Notes: generated by a model not told the origin, from the sequence alone. A stretch of DNA of 21,824 nt from an uncultured cyanobacterium (GCA_946221495.1 CAMIFA010000082.1:1-21824), one strand, 5' to 3'. Counted from the first letter of the stretch, positions 1 to 7,674 are shown. Program-made: numbers and translations.

Positions 1-1
1 T

Positions 2-1264
2 ATTAAAGGTGAGGATGGTAACGACGAGTTATATGGCGAAGCGGGTAACGACACTTTAGGTGGTGGCAACGGTAGCGACTTCTTAAACGGTGGTTTAGGC
101 AACGATATTTTGTTTGGTGGGGCTGATGATACTAGCAATAATTACCTCAATGGCGGGGCAGGCAACGATACCCTAAATGGAGGGTTTGGGAACGATACCC
201 TAATTGGCGGTGATGGATTCGACTCTCTCGTTGCTGGTATTGGTTTTAACTCTTCCGGTGATTACAGTGGGAGTGACTTTTCTGGTAACAATTCCCTTGA
301 TGGAGGAGCTGGTAACGATACCCTGAAAGGAGGGGTTGGTAGCGATATCCTGCTTGGTGGTGATGGCAACGACTCTCTCGTTGCTGGCATTGGTAGTACC
401 TCAGATGACGGCTTTTTCGAGAATTTTTCTGGCAACAATTCCCTTGATGGAGGGGCTGGTAACGATACCTTAAAGGGAGGGGTTGGTAGCGATACCCTGA
501 TTGGAGGTTCAGGCAACGACTCTCTTGTTGCTGGGATTGGTGAAAGCGCAACCAGTGCTAGCGTCTTTAGGTTTTCGGGCTACAATTCCCTAAATGGAGG
601 GGCTGGTGACGATACGCTGCAGGGAGGGGTTGCTAGCGATATCCTGATTGGCGGTGATGGATTCGACCTTCTTGTTGCTGGTATTGCTTTTTCCAGTCCA
701 GACAACTACTCTTCTACTGAAGTTTCTGGTAACGATTATTTTGATGGCGGGGCTGGTAACGATACCCTTCAGGGAGGGGTTGGCAACGATACCCTGATTG
801 GCGGTGATGGATTTGACCTTCTTGTTGCTGGTGTTGGTACTACACTCGATTTTAATTATGATACTGAAGCTTTCTTTTCGGGCAACAATTCCCTGAATGG
901 AGGCGCTGGCAACGATACGCTAAAGGGAGGGCTTAATAGCGATACCCTTATTGGTGGTGGCGGCAATGATCTTCTAACAGGTGGAGGTGGTAGTGACACG
1001 CTTACTGGTGGCACAGGTGCGGATACTTTTACATTCTTCTCGCCATCAGACTTCTCGCCGTTAGAAGGTATTGATACGATCACAGACTTCTCCGGTGGGC
1101 AGGGGGATAAAATAGAAATCTCGGCTAGTGGATTTGGTATTGCCGCAGGTAATACCAGTAGGTTCTCTTTCAGCAGCAATACTTTGTTCTTTGATACAAC
1201 AGCTGTGGCAATTCTCCAGCCAAATTCGGGTTTTACACTTAGTGCTGATATCAAAATTGTCTAG
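2..1264 (+). CDS. RTX-type calcium-binding repeat protein, 3' part (5' end outside the window)
   Basis: The reading frame is open from base 2, so the gene starts before the window; the TTG at 110 is only an internal codon. The visible ~420 residues are dense GGxGxDxLx nonapeptides (for example GGAGNDTLKGG), which fold into a calcium-loaded beta-roll in secreted type I substrates. Superimposed is a longer repeat of 49-51 residues from base 161 to 907, each unit having three nonapeptide blocks followed by a variable stretch ending in SGNN or similar. The last ~80 residues (GADTFTF, then IDTITDFSGGQGDKIEIS) form the C-terminal module typical of cyanobacterial hemolysin-type calcium-binding proteins, which usually holds the type I secretion signal. 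No catalytic domain is visible, so the function may be surface-layer, adhesin or an enzyme passenger upstream. The stop is TAG at 1262-1264, followed by a hairpin. Confidence 0.9.
   Translation: MKGEDGNDELYGEAGNDTLGGGNGSDFLNGGLGNDILFGGADDTSNNYLNGGAGNDTLNGGFGNDTLIGGDGFDSLVAGIGFNSSGDYSGSDFSGNNSLDGGAGNDTLKGGVGSDILLGGDGNDSLVAGIGSTSDDGFFENFSGNNSLDGGAGNDTLKGGVGSDTLIGGSGNDSLVAGIGESATSASVFRFSGYNSLNGGAGDDTLQGGVASDILIGGDGFDLLVAGIAFSSPDNYSSTEVSGNDYFDGGAGNDTLQGGVGNDTLIGGDGFDLLVAGVGTTLDFNYDTEAFFSGNNSLNGGAGNDTLKGGLNSDTLIGGGGNDLLTGGGGSDTLTGGTGADTFTFFSPSDFSPLEGIDTITDFSGGQGDKIEISASGFGIAAGNTSRFSFSSNTLFFDTTAVAILQPNSGFTLSADIKIV
161..907 (+). repeat. Five tandem ~150-bp coding repeats in the RTX gene
   Basis: Units begin with the codons for G(N/D)DTL at 161, 311, 458, 605 and 755, and a partial sixth begins at 908. 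Unit lengths are 150, 147, 147, 150 and 153 bp, always a multiple of three. The calcium-binding half is nearly identical between units at DNA level, while 12-17 residues before each SGNN-like motif differ strongly. This pattern fits unit duplication by recombination followed by divergence of one loop. Confidence 0.85.
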
Positions 1265-1304
1265 ATCATTTGTTCTAAGTTAAGTGCAGCAGAGATTTTA
1301 ATTT

Positions 1305-1329
1305 GGGGCAACCCCAGTAAGGTTGCCTC
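1305..1329 (+). terminator. Hairpin after the RTX gene
   Basis: GGCAACC at 1307-1313 pairs with GGTTGCC at 1321-1327 across a 7-nt loop. A further G-U and G-C pair outside extend the stem to 9 bp. It lies about 40 bp past the RTX stop codon. The following bases are only moderately T-rich, so it may be a transcript 3' end stabiliser rather than a strong intrinsic terminator. Confidence 0.5.
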
Positions 1330-1534
1330 TATCTTAGCTTTTACAGAGTACCTAATCTACAGTATGTCTATCGGGTTATGTTGTATTAGTGAAAAGGTTC
1401 TGCTAAAATTGCTGCAATAAATGTATTTGTTGTGAGCGATGAGCCTTCAGCCTGGACATCTGCAAAACTGTGTGGCACTATCTGATAATCCTCTAAAGTC
1501 AACTTTGAGATTGCAACAACAGCAACAAGAGCCG

Positions 1535-2029
1535 ATGTTTTATTACTTTGCCTATGGCTCGTGTATGTGTCCAGTGGATCTAAAGCGATCGCTTGGGGAA
1601 AAAACTCATGTATATGTAATTGGTGCGGCAACGCTTAAAGGCTATCGACTCGGTTTTTATTCTTATTCCGCACTGCGAAAATGTGGCGTACTAGATATTA
1701 TCAAAGATCCAACTAGCGCAGTTGAAGGTGTATTGTATCAGCTACCCCAGCGCCTCAGCTACACTCTCGATCAGCGCGAAGGTGTTCACCAAAATTGGTA
1801 TGAACACGAATTAGTAGATATTGAAAGCAACGGCTGTGTGTATAAAGACGTTCGCACTTATGTAGTGGTAAACAAATTAGCTCAAGAACTCGCCCCGAAT
1901 GACTGGTACTTCAACGTTGTGCTGCGGGGTGCTGTAACCTGTGGACTACCAGAGCAATATTGCTGGAAGTTGTTTAACCATATGCACCAACTGCAACGCC
2001 GAGAAAACCAGACACTACGATCAGCTTAA
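1535..2029 (+). CDS. Gamma-glutamylcyclotransferase (GGCT)-like protein
   Basis: The protein of 164 residues begins MFYYFAYGSCM, the substrate-binding loop signature (YGSN-like) of the gamma-glutamylcyclotransferase/AIG2 fold; here the usual Asn is Cys at about residue 10. The motif LDQREG near residues 78-83 carries the Glu (about 82) that acts as general acid/base in this family. Members release 5-oxoproline from gamma-glutamyl amino acids or related amines, in the cytosol. An upstream in-frame ATG at 1439 would add 32 residues (rich in Gln, LQQQQQ) that lie before the conserved fold, so I prefer the ATG at 1535; neither has a clear ribosome binding site. It stands alone between the RTX gene and a gene-poor stretch. 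The family is fairly certain; the substrate is not determined. Confidence 0.75.
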   Translation: MFYYFAYGSCMCPVDLKRSLGEKTHVYVIGAATLKGYRLGFYSYSALRKCGVLDIIKDPTSAVEGVLYQLPQRLSYTLDQREGVHQNWYEHELVDIESNGCVYKDVRTYVVVNKLAQELAPNDWYFNVVLRGAVTCGLPEQYCWKLFNHMHQLQRRENQTLRSA

Positions 2030-2738
2030 TGATTATTACAGATGCAATGAGGCTGATCTTTGATGAGTACAGCTCAATCCTTGAACACCAGGTTAAACGC
2101 GATCGCTACTTGCGGAATTGAATTAAGCTCTACTAGAGGCGTATTCACTAATTAACCCAGTGAGATCACGAGCAGTCTGCATTGTTCTACACAGCACCAA
2201 TTGTTCAAAATTACAAGTGTCTCTACTATACCCCTGTTTTCCGATAGATTTTTAGTGTTTTATTGCTTTTCCCATCCTCCTATGTCATACTTTTAAGTAC
2301 GATATTCCTACCGATTTGCCGTAGATTAAAATTCAGTATGGTTAACCTAAATTTCCCAAGATATGAATCTCAATAGAAGCTCTAGACAGCGATTTGGATG
2401 CGTAAATAATAGATTATGTGTCTCGAGATGAGCTAGATGATTTAGACACTGATCTCAGCAAGCAGTGCAATCTTGCTGTAAAGTATCTTGATATAGTTCA
2501 AATTAGATAAAGTCTGGAAAAACTACGCTTTGAATCCAAAGAATTCTCCATTCAGCAATTATATTCACATCTTCCTTTAACACAGCCGATAATCACAAAG
2601 AAATTATCAGCTTAAATAAATCAAGAGTGGCAAAACTGTAACCTACATAAAAAGAGGCTAGGTCAATTAAATATTAATCGCTAGAATTATTTGGGAGAAA
2701 TTCCACAATCAACAGAAACTTAAATCAGTAAAGTGATT
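2030..2738. other. Gene-poor stretch before cysH copy 1
   Basis: About 700 bp, AT-rich, without an intact gene on either strand. The only structure I can point to is the possible decayed reading frame at 2367-2615. The promoter of cysH copy 1 should lie in the right-hand part, but I cannot place -35/-10 boxes with confidence. Confidence 0.5.
2367..2615 (+). pseudogene. Possible decayed small gene (two in-frame stops)
   Basis: In one frame there are 82 codons interrupted only by TAA twice (after LDSDLDA and after YLDIVQIR), ending at TAA 2613-2615. The translation is protein-like and acidic in the middle (VSRDELDDLDTDLSKQ), then SLEKLRFESKEFSIQQLY. Random AT-rich DNA would be expected to show more stops. 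I recognise no family, and chance remains a real alternative. Confidence 0.2.
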
Positions 2739-3467
2739 ATGAGCCAATGCATCGCACCGAAGTTACCAATTACCTTTGATCTAGAAGAACTAAATCTGCG
2801 ATTTGCTGAGTGCCATCCTAGAAGTGTCCTAGCTTGGTGTGTAGAAAATTTTCCTAGAGGTCTGGTGCAGATTAGTGCCTTTAATGTGAACGGTATGGTA
2901 GCTATGCATATGCTGTATAAAGAAATACAAAGTTCACAACCAGTTCCTGTGTTGTTTCTGGATACGTTGCATCATTTTCCAGAAACTTTAGAGTTAGTTC
3001 GTCAGGCTACTGAGATTTATAACTTGAACTTAAAAATTTATCAAGTTCCAGATGTAGATTCTCGTGAAGCGTTTGCAGAACGCTACGGTGAAGCGCTGTG
3101 GGAAAGAGATATTAATAAGTTCTACCAACTCACGAAAATTGAACCTCTAGAACGTGGACTTAAAGAACTAAGTGCTGTTGCTTGGATTACAGGACGGCGA
3201 CGCGATCAATCTGTGACTCGTGAACAGATGCCTATTTTTGAACTTGACAAAAAACAGCGACTTAAGGTTAATCCTTTAGCAACTTGGACTCGTAAAGATG
3301 TATGGAATTATGTTGCAGAGCATAATGTAATTTACAATCCACTTCATGACCAGGGTTATTCCAGTATTGGCGATCAACCAACTACTACACCAGTAAATGA
3401 AGGTGAACATGAACGTGCGGGACGTTGGCGGGGTATATGTAAAACTGAATGCGGTATCCATATTTAA
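2739..3467 (+). CDS. cysH: Phosphoadenosine phosphosulfate (PAPS) reductase, copy 1
   Basis: CysH reduces PAPS to sulfite with thioredoxin or glutaredoxin as donor, in assimilatory sulfate reduction. The 242-residue protein has the PAPS reductase core: SAFNV near residue 48, VPVLFLDTLHHFPETLELV (the N-type ATP-pyrophosphatase-like fold), WITGRRRDQ near residue 150, and the C-terminal tail ECGIHI carrying the catalytic Cys (residue 238). It lacks the CC...CxxC cysteine pairs of iron-sulfur APS reductases, so PAPS rather than APS is the expected substrate. Length matches E. coli CysH (244). I take ATG 2739 over an in-frame GTG at 2733; the difference is two residues. It is about two thirds identical by eye to the second copy at 13005. 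It converges on the ABC transporter genes, with a hairpin between. Confidence 0.92.
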   Translation: MSQCIAPKLPITFDLEELNLRFAECHPRSVLAWCVENFPRGLVQISAFNVNGMVAMHMLYKEIQSSQPVPVLFLDTLHHFPETLELVRQATEIYNLNLKIYQVPDVDSREAFAERYGEALWERDINKFYQLTKIEPLERGLKELSAVAWITGRRRDQSVTREQMPIFELDKKQRLKVNPLATWTRKDVWNYVAEHNVIYNPLHDQGYSSIGDQPTTTPVNEGEHERAGRWRGICKTECGIHI

Positions 3468-3487
3468 CTTGGAAAAGTAGAGAGTTA

Positions 3488-3507
3488 TTCAACTAGGATG
3501 AGTTGAA
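3488..3507. terminator. Hairpin between convergent cysH and permease genes
   Basis: TTCAACT at 3488-3494 and AGTTGAA at 3501-3507 are perfect inverted copies around a 6-nt loop. It occupies the 44-bp gap between two gene ends that face each other. There is no long T-run on either side, so it is a plausible but weak bidirectional terminator. Confidence 0.45.
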
Positions 3508-3511
3508 GTAT

Positions 3512-5245
3512 TCACCTCAGCGATCGCCTAACGATAGCACTAACTAAATCTACGAAAAAAGTAAGGCAAATGAAACAAATTAAAGTAGCGACGACACCGC
3601 GATAATCAAAGCTACTTAACTGTTCTGTAAGTAAACGCCCTAAACCACCAGCACCGACAAAACCGACAATCACCGTAGCGCGGATACAAACTTCCCAACG
3701 GTAAAGAATATATGCCATAAACCGAGGTAAAGTGCGGGGTAAAACAGCGTAGATCAAGACTTGAGAATTAGTAGCACCCAAAGCTTTAAGCGATCGCCCA
3801 CTGCGAGGATCGAGATTTTCTGTTACTTCTGCCATCAACCGTCCCAAAATACCCATATTGTGGATTCCTAGAGCGATCGCTCCTGGCAAAATTCCCGGAA
3901 ATAATACAAACAAAAAAAGTAATGCCCAAATTGGGGCGGGAATAGCACGAGTAAAGAGTAGTAGAAACCGAGTAAAAACTAAAATTACTATTCCCAAATT
4001 GTTACTCTGAGTATTAAATATTCCTCCTGGTGATAGAAAATTATTGGCAGCTGGGAAAGAAAGCACAATACCGCCGATACCAGCAATAGCGATCGCCAAA
4101 ATTGACATAGCCAAAGTTTGGGCAGCAAGAGCCAATACTTGAGTTAGCTGGCTGATATCTGGCGGCAAAGCATCTTGAATTACTCTGATTAAAAGTTCAA
4201 AGGTTCGCGGTGTCCAAAGTTTAGTGAAATCTGCTTTGATGTACCAAAAGGAAAATGTAAGTAAAATAAAGGCAGCCAGAAGGGAAAAATTCACTACATT
4301 AACTTTTCTTCCCCAGTTCCCCCTTATCCCCAAAGGGGACCCCCAGTTCCCCCTGCCTCCCCAGCTCTCTTGATCGCGCTGGGATAAGTTCAAAACATTC
4401 AAATCAAGCCGACTAGGCACACCTAAAGAGCGACGCAGTATAGCACTCCAAAAATCAGTTACGCCACTTAATAGCATCAAGGCAATTAGAAACGTCCACA
4501 TCTGCTCGTAACGCAAAGATTGGAGACTGAGGAGAATTTGATAACCTAGTCCCCCAGCACCAATGATCCCTAAAACAGCAGCAGAGCGAATTGAGCATTC
4601 AAATCGATAGAAAGTGTAGGAAAGTAAATTAGGAAAAGCTTGGGGAATTAGGGTATAAGCAAAGGCATTGAGGGCTGGAACACCGCTATTAAGGAGTGCG
4701 AGCAATGGCTGTCGTGGTGTTTCATCTAAAATTTCTGAGAAGACTTTGGCAGTAATTGCTCCAAAAGGAATAGCGATCGCCAATACTGCGACAAGGGGAT
4801 CTAGTCCCAAAATATTAATGAAAAATAGTCCCCAAATTAATTCATGAATTGCTCTAGGAATTGCTAAACAAGCACGTACTGCTAGCCAAGGTACTTGAAA
4901 GCTTCTGCCTAAAATCGATTGCCACCACACTTGGGAAGATAGAACCCCACCTACTAAGCCGAAAAGCACACTAAAAAAAGTGCCACACACAGCATAAGCT
5001 AGAGTTTGCAGCGTCGCCTCGCAAGTTAGTTGTAGAAATTGCGGGCTAAGTTCAGGATTTATTACCGCCAGTAGAAAGCGTAGTACCAGAGTCCAGCCGC
5101 CAACATTGACTAAATCTTGCTGGAACAAGCCAGCTAAATGCAACGACCAAATAACGGCAGCTATAAACCACACAACCCATAATGTATGCCAATTAAGCAA
5201 TGAAGGTTGCTGAGGTACGGCTGATTTGCACAGATTATTGTTCAC
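3512..5245 (-). CDS. PhnE-type ABC transporter permease, two permease domains fused in one chain
   Basis: 577 residues, about twice a normal PhnE/PtxC permease (~270). Two homologous integral-membrane halves can be seen: residues ~1-275 and ~315-577. Each ends with the hallmark GFVGAGGLG-like motif (GIIGAGGLG near 227-235; GFVGAGGLG near 528-536) and RRSL. The ATPase-docking (EAA) loop is canonical in the second half (SLKALGATNSQVLIYAVLP) and more divergent in the first (LLALLNSGVPALNAFAYTLIP). The halves are joined by a Gly/Trp/Arg-rich linker (about 294-313) encoded by a C-rich repeat. The start is GTG with AGGAAAGA just upstream. It is the last gene of the transporter set. It would form the membrane channel for a phosphite/phosphonate/selenate-like oxyanion; the substrate is not shown by the permease. 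Confidence 0.88.
   Translation of the reverse strand: MNNNLCKSAVPQQPSLLNWHTLWVVWFIAAVIWSLHLAGLFQQDLVNVGGWTLVLRFLLAVINPELSPQFLQLTCEATLQTLAYAVCGTFFSVLFGLVGGVLSSQVWWQSILGRSFQVPWLAVRACLAIPRAIHELIWGLFFINILGLDPLVAVLAIAIPFGAITAKVFSEILDETPRQPLLALLNSGVPALNAFAYTLIPQAFPNLLSYTFYRFECSIRSAAVLGIIGAGGLGYQILLSLQSLRYEQMWTFLIALMLLSGVTDFWSAILRRSLGVPSRLDLNVLNLSQRDQESWGGRGNWGSPLGIRGNWGRKVNVVNFSLLAAFILLTFSFWYIKADFTKLWTPRTFELLIRVIQDALPPDISQLTQVLALAAQTLAMSILAIAIAGIGGIVLSFPAANNFLSPGGIFNTQSNNLGIVILVFTRFLLLFTRAIPAPIWALLFLFVLFPGILPGAIALGIHNMGILGRLMAEVTENLDPRSGRSLKALGATNSQVLIYAVLPRTLPRFMAYILYRWEVCIRATVIVGFVGAGGLGRLLTEQLSSFDYRGVVATLICFICLTFFVDLVSAIVRRSLR
4306..4366 (-). repeat. C/G-rich repeat encoding the linker between the two permease halves
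   Basis: The plus strand here has repeated CCCCAGTTCCCCC-type words (three CCCAGTTCCCC copies) and a local inversion CCCCAAAGGGG. Read on the coding strand it gives RGNWG twice (residues 298-302 and 308-312). Composition differs sharply from the flanking gene, suggesting that a mobile or slippage-prone intergenic repeat lies in frame within the gene. Confidence 0.6.
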
Positions 5246-5284
5246 TCTTTCCTGATCGTTCTAAGCTTCTAACGCCATATAGGG

Positions 5285-5330
5285 CAACGCTATCCCCTCT
5301 AAACGCGCTCCGCTACACTACGACGTGAAG
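5285..5330. repeat. Cyanobacterial dispersed repeat fragment
   Basis: The 90-bp gap between phnC and the permease gene holds a GC-rich stretch around GCGCTCCGCTACACTACG, whose wording is like repeats commonly dispersed between cyanobacterial genes. I cannot confirm the family without a genome-wide comparison. Confidence 0.3.
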
Positions 5331-5335
5331 GCGGT

Positions 5336-6091
5336 TCAATTTTCAGTTTTATACAATTCCTCAACCATACTGTGAGAAACTGCTTCTGGTGGTGCATCAA
5401 ACAAAATACGTCCTTGACGTAAACCAATAATCCGTTGGTGATAACGGCGGGCATCTTCAAAGCTATGCAGACTAGTCACTAGAGTTCTGCCCCCGTCTTG
5501 ACTTAATTGGCGTAACAGCTGCATAATTTCGCGGCTGCGTTCGGGATCGAGGCTAGCAATTGGTTCATCTGCAAGAATAGCAGTCGGGTTTTGGACTAAG
5601 ACACGCGCTAGTGCTACTCTTTGTTGCTGTCCACCAGAAAGGTTATCTGTACGCTCATACAGCTTTTCGAGAATTCCTACTTGTTGTAAGGCTCTTGCTG
5701 CTGTTTCAACTTCTAGAGGCGATATTAATGATATAGCTGCTTTGAAAAATGACCAGCGTCCTAAATGTCCAGCATTGATATTATGAATTACTCGCAGATT
5801 ATCTACTAAATGAAATTGCTGATAGATAGTGCCAATTTGACGTTGCACCTGCCGCAGTGATTTTGACCGCAAAGAAGTTAAGTTGCGACCTAGTATCCAC
5901 ACTTCTCCTCTAGTGGGTAGCAGTGTACCATTTAGCAAGCTAATGAGTGTACTTTTACCCGCACCACTAGAACCAACAAGAGCAACGCGATCGCCAGCCC
6001 AAATTTGCAAGTTGATGTTTGTCAAGGACTGACAAATGCCAAATCTTTTGCTAACGTTTTTAAGTTCAAAAATTGGTGTTATTGAATGCAC
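5336..6091 (-). CDS. phnC: PhnC-type ABC transporter ATP-binding protein
   Basis: 251 residues with a complete ABC ATPase set: Walker A GSSGAGKST (40-48), Q-loop in YQQFHLV (about 90-96), signature LSGGQQQR (151-158), Walker B AILADEP (171-177), D-loop SLDP and switch His in SLHSFEDA. The overall pattern matches PhnC/PtxA, the energising subunit for phosphonate or phosphite import and related oxyanion systems. The start is GTG (6091-6089) preceded by GAG in GAGCTAAA. It lies between the binding-protein gene (420 bp upstream) and the fused permease gene (90 bp downstream), all on the same strand. The symbol marks the family and is not proof of phosphonate transport. Confidence 0.85.
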   Translation of the reverse strand: MHSITPIFELKNVSKRFGICQSLTNINLQIWAGDRVALVGSSGAGKSTLISLLNGTLLPTRGEVWILGRNLTSLRSKSLRQVQRQIGTIYQQFHLVDNLRVIHNINAGHLGRWSFFKAAISLISPLEVETAARALQQVGILEKLYERTDNLSGGQQQRVALARVLVQNPTAILADEPIASLDPERSREIMQLLRQLSQDGGRTLVTSLHSFEDARRYHQRIIGLRQGRILFDAPPEAVSHSMVEELYKTEN

Positions 6092-6511
6092 TTTAGCTCA
6101 ATTAGCCACACTCGCCCTAGGAATCATTATTTAAAATCTTTAGTCAGTGTAGTGCGGACGGTGCGGTGTTCAAATAGATAACGATTAAGCTCATAGAATT
6201 CCTAAATAAACTTTACAAGAATTTCTGGATTCAGAAATTTCAGCAATTTTGCAGGTTGTTTCCATCAAGGGCTGTTAATATCACGCCACGGCTACTTGAG
6301 TTTTATTTAAAAATTTCCGCGCAGAGGACATTGTCCTCTGCGCTCCAACTACTTACTTTTAACAAGCATTTAGTTAGACAAATACACTTACTATAATAGG
6401 GTATTTAAATGCAAAACACAAGTAGCTTTTCAGAAGTTTACATAATATTTTAGTTGCTAAAAGGGGAGATTTTAAAAACACAGGGATATTACATAAATCT
6501 GAAACAATATA
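6092..6511. other. 420-bp gap inside the transporter gene set
   Basis: An unusually long gap for an ABC transporter operon. It contains the strong hairpin at 6319-6343 and otherwise AT-rich sequence with no coding frame that I recognise. The ATPase and permease genes probably depend on read-through of the hairpin or on a promoter between it and 6091. Confidence 0.6.
6319..6343 (-). terminator. Strong hairpin plus T-run between phnD and phnC
   Basis: GCGCAGAGGAC (6319-6329) and GTCCTCTGCGC (6333-6343) form a perfect 11-bp stem around a 3-nt loop. On the minus strand, the direction of transcription, the stem is followed by GGAAATTTTTAAAT, as in an intrinsic terminator. It would end or attenuate transcripts after phnD. 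An alternative is a dispersed palindromic repeat, since TCCTCTGCG-like words are common in cyanobacterial spacers. Confidence 0.7.
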
Positions 6512-7417
6512 TTATTTAATTTTGCCTATCTCCCGACCAACTGCTTCAATTTGAGCGTAATTAGAATTTTTGGTAGGAATAAACTTATTTGCTTCTAAAA
6601 GATCGAGTATTTCCTTTTGTTGAGGTACGTTGGAATCTAACTTTAAGAAGGCATTTTGGACTTTTTGGACAAAGTCATCACCATAGCGCTGTTTAACTTG
6701 GGGGTGAATAACCCAGTGGTAGTCGTAGTAGGCAGGCGATCGCCAGATAACTTGCACTTTGTTTAAATCTACTTCTTTTAACTGGACTCGTTTCAACCAG
6801 AGTTTTTCATTTACAGCACCGACATCGTAACTACCAGCTTCTACAAGTTTGATAGTTTTATCATGATCACCAGAAAAGCCGACTTCACCTTTAAAATCTA
6901 TAAGTTTAAGTCCAGCTTGTTGGAGAAAGTATTGCGGCATTAAACGCCCTGATGTTGAAGATTCGCTACCAAATGTAAATGTGTGTCCTTGCAATTGCTT
7001 TAAGTCATTAATATTTTTAAACTGATTTATGCCACTTTTTTTGTTGGCAATGAAGACACTGTGAAATTTCTGATCTACATCTCGTTGGGCGATCGCCTCA
7101 GCACCCTCAACTTGTAGCTGTGCTTGAACACCAGTTAATCCCCCAAACCACACTAAGTCCAAGTCTCCGACTTTAAAAGCTGTAACGGCGGCGGTATAAT
7201 CTGTAACAGGCTTATATACCACTGGTACGCCTAGTTCCTGCTCTAGATAGACGGCTAGTTTGGTATACTGGCGCTGCAACTTTTCTGGATCTTGATCGGG
7301 AATTGCCCCAGTTACTAATGGTTTTACCTCTGTGCTACTTGTTGTTATAGATGTATCCGGTGAACAAGCCGCCAAGGGTAGCAACAGCAATAAACCCAAT
7401 GACAAAACTTTTTTCAT
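6512..7417 (-). CDS. PhnD-family oxyanion-binding lipoprotein (phosphonate/phosphite/selenate-type)
   Basis: 301 residues starting with a lipoprotein signal: KK, a Leu-rich stretch, then lipobox LAAC with Cys18, so it is expected to be lipid-anchored outside the inner membrane. The mature part is a type 2 periplasmic binding fold of the PhnD family: TGAIPDQDPEKL (about 36-47), DLVWFGGLTGVQAQ (87-100), SESSTSGRLMP (151-161), and GFSGDHDKTI. The WFGG..GVQA, AIAQRDVDQKF and SGDH..TI patterns resemble, from memory, proteins named putative selenate ABC transporter binding protein more than E. coli PhnD; that is recall, not a search. The ATG is preceded by GAAAGG. It is first in the set and separated from the ATPase gene by a terminator-like hairpin. 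Confidence 0.85.
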   Translation of the reverse strand: MKKVLSLGLLLLLPLAACSPDTSITTSSTEVKPLVTGAIPDQDPEKLQRQYTKLAVYLEQELGVPVVYKPVTDYTAAVTAFKVGDLDLVWFGGLTGVQAQLQVEGAEAIAQRDVDQKFHSVFIANKKSGINQFKNINDLKQLQGHTFTFGSESSTSGRLMPQYFLQQAGLKLIDFKGEVGFSGDHDKTIKLVEAGSYDVGAVNEKLWLKRVQLKEVDLNKVQVIWRSPAYYDYHWVIHPQVKQRYGDDFVQKVQNAFLKLDSNVPQQKEILDLLEANKFIPTKNSNYAQIEAVGREIGKIK

Positions 7418-7441
7418 GCTGATATTTTGCCTTTCAGTTTC

Positions 7442-7579
7442 TTATTTACGAATGATATAAGTTGTTTTGAGATAAATGTGACTATTTACTTTAGGCTTAC
7501 CTACCTTCTTTCCAATCTTCCCCACCAGGTATCTGACTAAAAAGGATTTAATGTTACGCAGAATTGCCTTTTTACTCAT
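7442..7579 (-). CDS. Possible 45-residue basic peptide upstream of the binding-protein gene
   Basis: An ATG at 7579 opens 45 codons ending in TAA at 7442-7444, 24 bp before the binding-protein start and on the same strand. The peptide is strongly basic (MSKKAILRNIKSF... and GKIGKKVGK), with Val/Ile/Leu between the lysines. I do not recognise it, and there is no clear ribosome binding site, so it may be a chance frame or a leader peptide. It fills about half of the otherwise unexplained spacer between coaBC and the transporter. Confidence 0.25.
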   Translation of the reverse strand: MSKKAILRNIKSFLVRYLVGKIGKKVGKPKVNSHIYLKTTYIIRK

Positions 7580-7607
7580 CCAATTCAATTCATCAACAAT
7601 TGCTAAA

Positions 7608-7624
7608 GCGTCTGCGTAGCGTCC
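7608..7624. repeat. GC-rich dispersed repeat word
   Basis: GCGTCTGCGTAGCGTCC stands out as GC-rich in an AT-rich spacer and resembles words common in cyanobacterial intergenic repeats. It shares only its general character with the hairpin at 6319. Low certainty. Confidence 0.25.
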
Positions 7625-7674
7625 TTATATTATGCTATTTCTTAAATTAATTCTTGAGTCATAGTAACTAGATA

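Noticed and set aside
161..907. Regular repeats that could be mistaken for a CRISPR or satellite array
   Set aside because: Units are multiples of three, lie in frame and encode calcium-binding nonapeptides; there are no spacer-like unique segments of constant length.
246..1254. Long minus-strand frames opposite the RTX gene, rich in Pro, Leu, Arg and Gln
   Set aside because: They are the antisense of the glycine/aspartate repeats; repetitive codons avoid stops on the other strand. No real protein features.
1439..1534. Upstream extension of the GGCT-like gene to ATG 1439
   Set aside because: The added 32 residues are low complexity (Gln-rich) and precede the conserved MFYYFAYGS start of the fold; no ribosome binding site favours it.
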